A DNA stretch of 64,000 nt, taken from the NCBI RefSeq assembly GCF_000001735.4, contig NC_003074.8, forward strand, positions 16,747,261-16,811,260, read 5' to 3'. The position numbers and the translations under genes are program-made. The DNA comes from Arabidopsis thaliana. Its lineage: Eukaryota > Streptophyta > Magnoliopsida > Brassicales > Brassicaceae. This document shows, one piece after another, positions 14,007 to 23,734 of this stretch (positions are counted from its first letter, which is position 1; the number at the start of each line of letters is the position of its first letter). Under the pieces are notes generated by a model, which saw only the letters and a list, made by a program, of their open reading frames with translations, was not told the DNA's origin and did no database searches.

Positions 14007-14944
14007 TCTTTAAGCTGGAGAAAGAAAGAACATGTCCTTTGTTGTTATCATTTGCATTTCTTTACAGAGAGCTTTGTCTGAAAGTATCTCCAATTTGTAG
14101 CCATTGAAAAACAGTTTTTCATATGTAGAATTGATTTGGAAATTTGTGGTAATATAATCGTTTTGTTTCTGTGATTCCTGAGTACAAACCAGTAACACAA
14201 TTGATGTTGAGCTTGTGATGCTTCTGTAGTGCCTAAGATAACAATCTTGTGATTCTCGGGCTGCTTTTTGATGTTTTCTGTCTTTGACAGAGACACTCAT
14301 GACATTAGTGAATATTTTTGCAGGAGTTATGATTAAGGAAGATGGTGAATCTGAATATGCGGAAGACAACCATTTTAAAAAGGAACAGGTGACAAAGAAT
14401 GTGATGGAGAATCTAGAAAAGTTGATTACTACTTATAGGATGACAAAGCATTATTCTTCTTAAGATGAATGGGGATATGGTGAATCTTGGATGAACAATA
14501 ATGCATCGGTAGCATCAAAGCTTGTCCCGGTGAGTAGTCTATTATCATTCAATAACTTGTTGATTGTTTTGTGGGCTACTTGCATTGTTAATGTAATTCC
14601 TTAGTACTAAAAGACAAATTGGTCTTTCTCAAGCTAGTTATTCCTCTACATGACATGTTAAGTTGACTTATTGAATGTTATTAGCTTGACCGAGGTTTTG
14701 CTTTCACACATGCTGTTATATTATAATAAGCTGACAGTGATAGTTTAACTCCCAGCAACGACCACAGTGAGTTTTTTAGTTTTTCTTGTGAGACTAGAGG
14801 CTGCTGCACATGGAGAATAAAAATATTGTGATCATCAGTTTGAATCATTCTCGTTGTTGTTTCATTGGCTTATTTATATATATGCTTTTTTTTCTGGCAA
14901 TTGTTGAAAACTTAGTGGAACATCACTTGTTGTTCTTTAGAAAT
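14007..14944. other. Spacer with promoter copy and small coding-like stretch
   Basis: Contains the 3' UTR of the upstream gene and the promoter of the next. A 44-codon open frame at 14329-14463 (MIKEDGESEYAEDN...) is preceded by a TTTTTGCAG acceptor-like sequence and followed by more coding-looking codons up to a GTGAGT at about 14530. I do not recognise it. It may be a leader exon or an exon relic. Confidence 0.35.
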
Positions 14945-16981
14945 ATGTCTGGTTCAGTTTCCCGCGATGCAGAAGCTCTGAAGTCAGCAGATTCTAGCAC
15001 CAGACGCTCTGGCGGCAGGATCACCTTCCCGTTTATGATAGGTAATGTAGTTTTTATGTTTTCATTGTTGCATAACTATATAAAGCCACAGAAGAAGAAG
15101 AGAGTTCATGTATATTGAAGCTAGTTTCTTTGTCGCAGTAACGTTGTTCGGCCTAACATTAGCTACGTTGGGATGGTTACAGAACTTGATTGTCTACCTG
15201 ATCGAAGAGTACAACATGAAGAGCATCGCAGCTGCGAAGATTCTCAACATTTTCAGTGGTTTTACCTTTATGTTCCCTGCCATTGGAGCCATTGCAGCGG
15301 ATTCTTTCTTCGGAACAATTCCTGTTATCTTGGTTTCATCATTCATTTCTCTAGTGGTAAAGTTGATTTGACTCACTCTCATTTGTTTTCATCAATTCCT
15401 CTCTTCGAAATTCTCAAACAGAACTCACCAATTCTACTCCTTGCTCAGGGCGTAGTTCTGCTGGCTCTAACCACTTTGTTTGACTCTTTAAGACCCCAAG
15501 CCTGCGAAACAGCATCAAAGTTATGTCAAGCCCCTACGAACATCCAGCTCGGTGTCCTTTACACAGCAATAACTCTAGGCTGTGTGGGAGCAGGTGGGCT
15601 ACGGTTTACCTTGGCCACCGCTGGTGCGAACCAGTACGAAAAAACTAAAGACCAAGGCAGCTTTTTCAACTGGTTTTTCTTCACATGGTATTTAGCTGCC
15701 TCTATAAGTGCAACAGCCATTGTCTACGCCGAAGAAAACATTAGCTGGAGTTTCGGGTTTGGTCTGTGTGTAGCTGCTAATCTGTTAGGCTTGATAGTTT
15801 TCATCTCGGGGAAAAAATTCTACAAGCATGACAAGCCTTTGGGAAGTCCCTTCACAAGTTTACTTCGTGTCATCTTCGCTGCCATACGTAAAAGAAAAGC
15901 TGTGGTTTCCACCAACGAGAAAGACTACCACAGTGAATCAAAGAAAACGCCCACAAAGAGTTTCAGGTAAAACCACCTCAAAAACCGCCATTTCAGTCTG
16001 ATTTTTACAAGAAAGGGACTCGTTGAGGCCATCTAACGAATCCTCGTGTATGCAGGTTCTTTAACCGCGCAGCATTGAAACAGGATGATGAGGTTAATTC
16101 AGACGGCACAATTCACAATCAATGGAGACTATGCAGCGTTCAACAAGTAGAAGATTTCAAAGCAGTCATAAGAATCATCCCTCTTGTGTTAGCTATATTA
16201 TTCTTGAGCACTCCAATCGCGATGCAGCTAGGATTAACAGTACTTCAGGGTCTGGTGATGGACCGGAGACTTGGCCCTCACTTCAAGATCCCTGCAGGCT
16301 CTCTCCAAGTCATAACACTTCTCTCCACTTGCCTATTTATCATAGTCAACGATCGGTTTCTCTACCCATTTTACCAAAAACTAACCGGGAAGTTCCCCAC
16401 ACCGATTCAAAGGGTGGGAATAGGCCACGTTTTCAACATTCTAAGCATGGCTGTGACTGCCATAGTTGAAGCAAAGCGATTGAAGATAGTACAGAAAGGT
16501 CATTTTCTCGGATCATCATCTGTTGCTGACATGTCAGTCTTGTGGTTATTCCCTCCTCTAGTCATAGTAGGAATCGGTAAGGAATTGGATCCAGATCATT
16601 TTATTCGACTCAGAAGTGAGTTCCATCTATTTATGTTCTTGGTTTTGTCTTTTGGTTGCAGGAGAGGCCTTCCATTTCCCAGGGAATGTAGCTCTGTGCT
16701 ATCAAGAGTTTCCAGAGTCTATGCGAAGTACTGCGACATCAATAACCTCGGTGTTGATTGGGATATGTTTCTACACAAGCACTGCTTTGATCGACCTGAT
16801 TCAAAAGACCACTGCATGGTTACCAGATGATATTAACCATGGAAGAGTTGACAATGTTTACTGGATTTTAGTCATAGGAGGAGTCTTGAATCTTGGCTAT
16901 TTCCTTGTGTGTTCTTGGTTTTATAAATACAGAAACCTCGAGAATGCTGATCATGAACAAGATGCAAATGTCTCTCACTAA
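14945..16981 (+). CDS. NPF2.6: NPF2.6-like NAXT-clade transporter
   Basis: Five exons: 14945-15041, 15139-15356, 15449-15966, 16056-16576 and 16662-16981, giving 557 residues. It is the closest copy of the preceding gene in both protein and exon layout, including the fourth intron. The loop sequence GHFLGSSSVADMSVLW is shared by these two and is missing in the other five copies. About twelve membrane helices are expected at the plasma membrane. By clade it is an anion (nitrate) exporter, but no substrate can be read from the sequence. From order it should be At3g45660. It is intact. Confidence 0.93.
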
Positions 16982-18059
16982 GGTGGAGATGGAAGATGTA
17001 ATTTGTTGTTAGCATTTGCAGTTCTGTAAAGCGGGAGCTTTGTCTGAAAGTATCTCGAATTTGTAGGCATTGAAAACCTTTTTTTAACTGTTGTTGTAGA
17101 ATGAATTTCGAAATCTGTGGTAATATAATCGATGTGTTTTTGTGATTCCGAAGAGAAACCAGTATGGTCAAGCAAAGCGAAACTCAAGGTTTCTTGGTAT
17201 TGAAGTTACTGTAGTTAGTTTGTTTCGGTTAAGCATGACAGCCTTGTCCATTGCTTTCATAGCAAACAACTGATCCGTTCCAACGAGTTCCATCCACTAA
17301 TAAAACACAAATACAACATTTCTTAGTTTGATGACTTGAGAAGTGTAGAATTAGATATTGAGCTGACTTGATTTTATTGATTCACAAATTATGATATTTA
17401 TACACAATGATCTCTATCAAAAAATAAACATAAATCCTTAAAATATAGGTTATAAACTCTATCACCAAAGATATTTTACTAATCCTAATCGGATTACACA
17501 TATCCCCAATAAGAAGTTGGAGGAAACAAACACATTACTCTCGCTCGCTCACTCACTCTGCAGACAAGTCTAATTGTATGTCTCCGTTGTTGTTCATAGC
17601 TTTTCTTGTTTATTTTGATCTTTCGTGCTAACGAAATCTGGCTTTCTTTCAAGTACGATGACTTTGATAACAATGTGATTGGTCTATTTATGGATTGCCA
17701 TGACTATTTATTTATATTTATCTGTAAAAGTTTAAGAGAAAAATATCTGCCAATTCATAATTCATTAAAGAAATAAGAAAAACAAATAAGTATTGTTCGG
17801 AAACTAACCATTACATTTTTTTAACTCTTAAGTACTACAAGACGAACAAGGAAAACTGTTACACTGATCCGTTATTTAACGACTCTATCTATAACTATTT
17901 TAAAGTAAATTACTAATGAAACTGAATCTAACTAAGATTTTCTGATGAAAAAAAAGAAGGAAATTTTGACCAAAGTCAAACCAAGCTTATAAAAAGGAAA
18001 TTTTTGTTCTCATCGCTATCAGAAAACTTTTACAGAGAAAAGCGAGAGAAAGAAGAAGA
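16982..18059. other. Spacer upstream of the kinase gene
   Basis: AT-rich sequence with the NPF2.6 3' end on the left and the kinase promoter on the right. The motif AAAAGGAAATTTTTG lies just after a TATAAAA-like stretch near 17991. Nothing else is recognised. Confidence 0.5.
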
Positions 18060-19199
18060 ATGGAGATTGATTCTGAGATTTCTGATTCATCGTCAAGCAA
18101 CAACTCGATGATCCCTCCTCTTCCTCAAAACCCTATTTTGACTGTGAAACTCTCTCCGATCATTCTCCATGTACGACGTTGCTCGAAGAACATTAAAAAG
18201 AAGAAACGTACACGGACGCCTTTGAAGAAGAAGAAGAAGAGTATTAGTAGCAGTGTCGAATCTATAATCGGAGTCTCATTCAAATCCGCCTCTCAGAAAC
18301 ATTCCACCACCGTAACTCGCGACGGAGGAGTTAAAAAGATTTCCTCTTGGGTGAAATCTAGGTTACTTGGAGAAGGGGCTTACGGTTGTGTTTACCTAGC
18401 GACAAGTAAAGATGACATATACAAAACAGAGAGAGCGATCAAAAGTGCTGATGTTTTAAAGGCTTGGAGTCTTATGCACGAAGGAAGGATCTTAAGAAGT
18501 TTGCAATCTCCGTTCGTGATTCGTTGTTACGGCCATGAAATTGCACGAGAAGGGACTGGTCATCAATATAATTTGATTCTCGAGTACTGCTCTGGACAGT
18601 GTCTTGCGGATATGATCGAAGATAATCAAGGAGGGATACCGGAGTTTGATGTCAAGCAGTTCGCTATAGATGTTCTGTCTGGTCTCAGTTACATTCACCG
18701 CAGAAACATTATTCATTGTGAAATTAAACCGGACAATCTCTTACTCAGCCCTGTTGATCACCGGTTTAGGTCTAATGGGTTTTTGACAAAGATTGCAGAT
18801 TTCGGTTTATCAATGGAGAAAGGTTCTAAAGAGTATGGAAACGGACGTGGGCACATGAGAGGGACAACTAGGTACATGGCTCCGGAGTTAATAGGCGGTG
18901 GGCTTCTGGATTTTGCTGTTGACATTTGCGCGTTTGGATGTTCTGTTTTGGAGATGCTAACCGGGAAAAGGGTTTGGGGAGAATATGGTGATTTGGCTCA
19001 TGATGATTGGGTTGATTTGATCGGTCACAGTGATCTCACTCCTCAAATCTCGATTCGGTTATCTGCAGAAGCTCAAGACTTTCTGATGAGGTGTTTGGTT
19101 AAGGAGCCTGGTTCGAGGTGGACCATCGGTGAACTCGTGGACCATCCGTTTCTCTGTTCAGATGAAGAGTTTTCTCACAATGGATTTGTTTATGATTGA
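18060..19199 (+). CDS. MAPKKK-like protein kinase with altered catalytic Asp
   Basis: A single-exon gene of 379 residues, probably At3g45670. The N-terminus is basic, with KKKKRTRTPLKKKKK at about 46-60, a possible nuclear signal. The kinase domain starts near residue 96. It has glycine loop GEGAYGCV (104-111), Lys128, Glu141, DFG at 247-249 and MAPE at 273-276. It resembles the plant MAPKKK15-21 type (single exon, IIHC-x-IKP). The catalytic loop reads IIHCEIKPDN, so the universal catalytic Asp is Glu221 (codon GAA at 18720-18722). The domain is otherwise complete, so activity may be low or lost. It sits alone inside the transporter array with no link to transport. Substrate and role are unknown. 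Confidence 0.9.
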   Translation: MEIDSEISDSSSSNNSMIPPLPQNPILTVKLSPIILHVRRCSKNIKKKKRTRTPLKKKKKSISSSVESIIGVSFKSASQKHSTTVTRDGGVKKISSWVKSRLLGEGAYGCVYLATSKDDIYKTERAIKSADVLKAWSLMHEGRILRSLQSPFVIRCYGHEIAREGTGHQYNLILEYCSGQCLADMIEDNQGGIPEFDVKQFAIDVLSGLSYIHRRNIIHCEIKPDNLLLSPVDHRFRSNGFLTKIADFGLSMEKGSKEYGNGRGHMRGTTRYMAPELIGGGLLDFAVDICAFGCSVLEMLTGKRVWGEYGDLAHDDWVDLIGHSDLTPQISIRLSAEAQDFLMRCLVKEPGSRWTIGELVDHPFLCSDEEFSHNGFVYD

Positions 19200-20734
19200 G
19201 TTTGTTTATGATTGAGTTCTGTTTCGTAGTATTGGTAACTGCAAGTATTTTGTAGTATTTGGTAAAGTATTATAATTGTTGTTAATGGATTCATGTTGAG
19301 TTCTCTGTTTCATTATTAGTTTGCAGTTGCAAAGTAGAGTAGTCACTGTATCAATTCACCGAAAACCGAGTCTCCCTATTCACCAAGATCCTTCCTTTAC
19401 CAAAAGATAGATTTTTTGCAGTGATCTTGCATATTTTGTGTCTGTACATAGCTGGAATCTTGGAATGGAGATTGCTAGCTCCTTCTGACCCGGCCATAGT
19501 AGGCGATACTTTATTCCCTCGTCAAGCAATATAGCTGAAGAAACCTATAAAAGAAAAGACTGAAACCATCACAAAAGAAAAAGAGCTCGAGAAACCAATT
19601 TAGACATGAAAAGCTCTCAGATTTGGCCAGCCATACATACTGAAAACGTCAAGAACAATCACAGAGCAGATCGCTTGACGCAATGTGAATGAATCAAATG
19701 AGCATTTCTTACAAAGTAACACTATAACTACTAAAACCACACACAAAAGATGCAGCAGAAACAGTGTTTATGTGAATAATTAGTCCACAAAGTTCTACTT
19801 TTCTCAAACACAAACAGAACAAGAACACTTAAAAGATTCAAAGAGACATGGATCTAATCTACTCTATCATAATCATTCTGGTTTGTACCCAATTCAAGCC
19901 TTAAGTCTATCAACCAGAATCAAAATTTTCACTATATAAAAGACAAAACTTTATCAAATCAATGTTCATATCTACCTTAAGGAAAGCCAAGATTTTGATG
20001 ACAGTTTCACCAACTAACTTGTTGTTAAGAATATCTCAATACATCAACACCACAGTCTCTACGTACACATCGCACTCACTTATCTCCACCATTTTTAGAA
20101 TGAGAGACTCCATTCTCTCTTCAAGAGCATTTTTAGGGTAAAAAGTGCGAGAAAACCAAAACTCTTGGACTAAAAGAACATTTCCAGAGGTTTTGTCATG
20201 AATGGTGTTGTTTTCCAAAATAAAACCTTTATTTTATTTTTATTTTTATTTCTTAAAACTTAGATTTTATTTCCAAACTAATTGTATTTATTATTATTAT
20301 AGTCTTCACTGTTGATTATAACTAATTAAGATCATAAAAGTCTTATAAAACTATAAAGCATATGTTAAAACATATTACAGACAATATTAATTTATAGAAC
20401 GTTATATTAGAATATGTCATAAAATGTATAAAATAAAAACACAAAAAAATCATTACTTATAAATAAATAACCAAATTCTATTACAATGCTTCTATATATG
20501 ATCAACCAATGCATTTCTAAGTGATAGATATGAGTCTCTTTATATTAAAATTTTGGATTTTCTTCATTTTAAAGTGTTTAGTTAAGTTTATATATGAAAA
20601 CTATATTTATATTTATGAGATATATTATTATTCGGACTACTATGACAGGAAAAAGAATTAGTAAAGTGATTTATGCAATATATATATAACTGTTAGAACT
20701 AAAGTGATTTGGAGTAAAGTGATTTGGAGACTTT
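19200..20734. other. AT-rich spacer after the kinase
   Basis: The 3' UTR of the kinase lies at the left. On the minus strand, 19975-20218 reads like old coding sequence (separate finding). From 20220 to 20700 the sequence is very AT-rich and has no features I can support. Confidence 0.5.
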
Positions 20735-20935
20735 TGGTCGACGTAATCCAAAGAACCACCGCGTGGTTACCAAATGACATAAACCATGGAAGAGTTGACA
20801 ATGTTTACTGGGTTTTAGTCATAGGAGGAGTCTTGAACCTTGGCTACTTCCTTGTCTGTTCTTGGTTTTACAAACCTCAAGGATGATGAATGATGATCAT
20901 GAACAAGAAGCTGCGGTATCTCACTCATCATCTTA
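20735..20935 (+). pseudogene. NPF relic: 3' end of last exon
   Basis: The sequence encodes VIQRTTAWLPNDINHGRV followed by the usual C-terminal helix, as in intact NPF2 genes, and then YFLVCSWFYK. A short deletion where other copies read KYRNLKDD shifts the frame to an early stop at about 20883-20886. No upstream NPF sequence is present on its left. It is closest to the NPF2.5 copy by eye. Confidence 0.85.
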
Positions 20936-23142
20936 AAAGTAAACTGTCCTTTGTTATCGTTTGAAGTCTTGAGCTTTCTCATGATCCTAACGAGCATATT
21001 CTAACCTCAAAGTATTATTCACTCTCTAGTCATTGAAAGCTAGTATTTTTCAGTTTTTTGAAACTGTTTCTTTCTTGTTCTTTCCTTTTATATATCTTAC
21101 ACAAATGACACATATATATTGTATAAATGATCAAACTTCTATTCAATAGATAAAGTCTTCTGAAATTCGTAACAATCTCACTCGTAAACACCAAATCAAA
21201 TCGTATTTTAATTTACCTTGTCCAAGAATTCAATCCATCTCTGACAAATTTGGTTTTGGCCAAATCATCAAAATCCGTAATTAAATTTAGATTATGACAA
21301 TTTAAATGAAGATTCCTTAAAACTTTGTAGTATTCTATGTTTTTCTGATGATTAGTGCGTGCTGCTGTTGAAGATCCGGCCAAATCATTTATTACATTCG
21401 CCAACTTAAAGTTGACAAACGACAACAGAGGATAAGTTTTCTTTATTCGGTTATATATTGTACATAAATTGGATAAGTTAACATATCATTACACCAACAG
21501 TCATAAAAGCAAGGGGGTTGCATGAGTTGGTGTTTTCATTACATGTAGATTATGACTCATGCAATCCACAAAACGTTAGTGGAGACTAGGGTCCATTTGA
21601 TCTCTCCCTCTCTCGTTAATCATGAGAGCTAGTACTGTACCATTTGATGAAGAAGGTGCAACCTCCAATATTAGATTTTGTGTCAACGGTCTTCTTCCTG
21701 TTTAAATCATGGGATTGTTGAATCTATTCTTTTAAAGGTATATTATCATTACTCTGAATATCTTAATATAGAAAGAAAAAAAAAGAATATCTTAATATAG
21801 AAGAATTTTCTATAAACGGAAATTTTCATGTACGTTTGTCTTGAAAATATTGTCATGAATATGTAGTTAATGAACGACTACATAATGACTAATATCAAAT
21901 AGAATTTGTCGATTATTCGTTTTAGTTTAAGACGAATTAACCACTAATTTGAATTGCTATTTGACATATTATATTTATATTTTTTTATTAAATTAAAATA
22001 AGAAATAATTCTTTAAAAATATATTAAACTCAAAATTAAAATACTAAATTAAGAAAAAAATGTCTACAAATTAAAAACCCACACAAGTGACAGTAACTCC
22101 TGATCCGTCTTGTTCTCTGTCATGGCTAGTTTAGAGGTCTGGTGATTTTGCAAACGTGGTGGCTAGATCATTTTTTGCGGCCAAGATGATTATTGTTTAT
22201 ATTTTTGAACACAAAACACAGACACTGAGACAAATGTTGATTATTTTGGGTGTTATATATGTTTGGTGCAACTACCTTGTTAGGTCTTTCAGAATCATAA
22301 CTTTTTTTCTCTCCATATTTTATTTGAAAAAAGTGATGTACTATTTTACAAAATTTCTTCAAACTAAATCCTTCAGAAGCTAAACTCATATGTCATGAAA
22401 CAAATTACAAATTTTGTTTGATAGACTTTAAAATCACCGAGATAAGTTTGTATGAGGTACCGTAAGTTCTTTTGTGAGTTGACTTATCGAGAGTGGTTTA
22501 TGAGACCATCTAAAGCGCTACTGTTCTGGCTACAGTAAGTAATATATACAACATTGGCGTTGGTAAAATTAGCAAAGATCATTAACTTCTAAAGGTCATC
22601 ATATGATCAGAGGCTACGGAATCTAAAGTCCATTTGCTAATCTTTTTTTTTTTTGTTAAACAACAAGAAATATGGAGATTCTCACATAGAAAGTTGTGGT
22701 GACTTGACTAACAAGATAAAAGAAACAAGGTTTCATGGGGTTGCTGTTTTCATTGATTGATCATGCAGTCCACTAAATCTTAGTGGAGACTCCATTTTAT
22801 CTCTACCTTTCTCGTTAATCAAACCAACCACTCTACCATCTGGTGAAGAAGGTGACCCACCATTAGAGAGCTTGTGAGTTGTGACCGTTAAGCATAGTAG
22901 CTCCCATTGAACCACCTGTAAATTCAGAAGAAGAAGTGTCGTTGTTAGTTGTTACTTATTCGCTGGAAGAAGATAAAATAGGTTTGTTGTATACACGTAT
23001 GGTGTTTAGACCTCCTCTTCATAGTTCGTATCATAATTTTGGAAGCTTTTTTACGTATCTTGTTATTCATCCATATAGAGGAAGATATGATGAGCCTCAA
23101 AAAAATCCCTAATAGCAAAAGTAAAACCAAAAGTAAAACCAA
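20936..23142. other. Spacer with NPF relics and an unexplained repeat pair
   Basis: Contains decayed NPF promoter sequence near 21385-21425, an exon 1-2 relic (separate entry), and two similar ~150-base blocks at about 21520-21690 and 22735-22885. The remainder is AT-rich. Confidence 0.5.
22080..22295 (+). pseudogene. NPF relic: 5' UTR, exon 1 and start of exon 2
   Basis: The leader TTGTTCTCTGTCATGGCTAG is the same as in the intact copies, with the ATG at 22122. A shrunken exon 1 follows (TCTGGTGAT...CGTGGTGGCT), then an intron-like stretch containing AACACAAAACACAGACA. The start of exon 2 follows as GGTGCAACTACCTTGTTAGG. Deletions and loss of the acceptor kill the frame. Similarity ends at about 22295. 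Confidence 0.8.
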
Positions 23143-23302
23143 GTGTCGTTAGCTCAATTGGTAAAGATCCTAGGCGAAGTTTAAAGGTTGTCGGTTCGAC
23201 TGACGCTTGGGACGAAACTAATATTACATGCTGTGGTTTCGGTTCTGGAGGATTACGGGCTTCAGTCCAGAACTTCATGATATTCAAAAAAAAAAAAAAA
23301 AA
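23143..23302 (+). mobile_element. tRNA-derived SINE
   Basis: The head is tRNA-like. An A-box match (TTAGCTCAATTGGTAAAG) starts near 23149 and a B-box match (GGTTCGACTGA) lies at 23193-23203. An unrelated ~80-base body and a 17-base poly(A) tail (23286-23302) follow. AAAGTAAAACCA just before and AAAGTAAAAACA at the tail look like a degenerate target duplication. Arabidopsis has such RathE-type SINEs. It is not a functional tRNA, because the acceptor stem does not pair. Confidence 0.7.
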
Positions 23303-23589
23303 GTAAAAACAAAAATAAAATAAAATTTCACAGTAACTAATAAGCTTCTTCTCTCTGATCAATGAAATAGAATGCGTAAAGACAAATTTTGATCATAAGA
23401 TATGAATGTATAGTGGGCAAAGTATACTCTCTGGCCACTATTGATGAATTAGTGGATACTAAGGAAAAGTGGTAGGTCTGGCAAAATCCTTTTCTACATG
23501 TTTATTATTACATTCACCACGTGATTTGGGAACACGACAATAGTTGATGAGATATCAGAATTCGGTTAGGTAATATTATATAATTGGAC

Positions 23590-23650
23590 TAAACAAGATC
23601 ATTAGCAAATCATTGCACAACATAACTACTCTGTACTTGCTTATATATAC
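23590..23650 (+). promoter_or_regulatory. Shared proximal promoter block of the NPF2.3-like gene
   Basis: AAACAAGATCATTAGCAAAT, then CATTGCACAACATAA, then a TATATATA box at about 23642. The same block lies at 28920-28980 before NPF2.2 (with a weakened TATATTTA box). Partly matching blocks lie at 35297-35360 and 31375-31425 before NPF2.5 and NPF2.4. It is conserved far better than the surrounding spacer. Confidence 0.6.
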
Positions 23651-23734
23651 CTATTTAGTGTTATTTATTTCTAACTGCATCATAACACATAAAACACAGT
23701 GGACGTAACTCCTCTGTTTCCTCTGTTCTCTGTC

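Noticed and set aside
12873-14369. Additional frames around the NPF2.7-like gene
   Set aside because: They are alternative-frame or antisense readings of its exons 3-5 and 3' UTR.
22156-22389. 75-codon membrane-like protein
   Set aside because: It overlaps the NPF exon 1-2 relic and is out of frame with it; the hydrophobic look comes from AT-rich intron-derived sequence.
23143-23215. tRNA gene
   Set aside because: A and B boxes are present, but the acceptor stem does not pair, the anticodon arm is poor and a poly(A) tail follows. A SINE explains it better.
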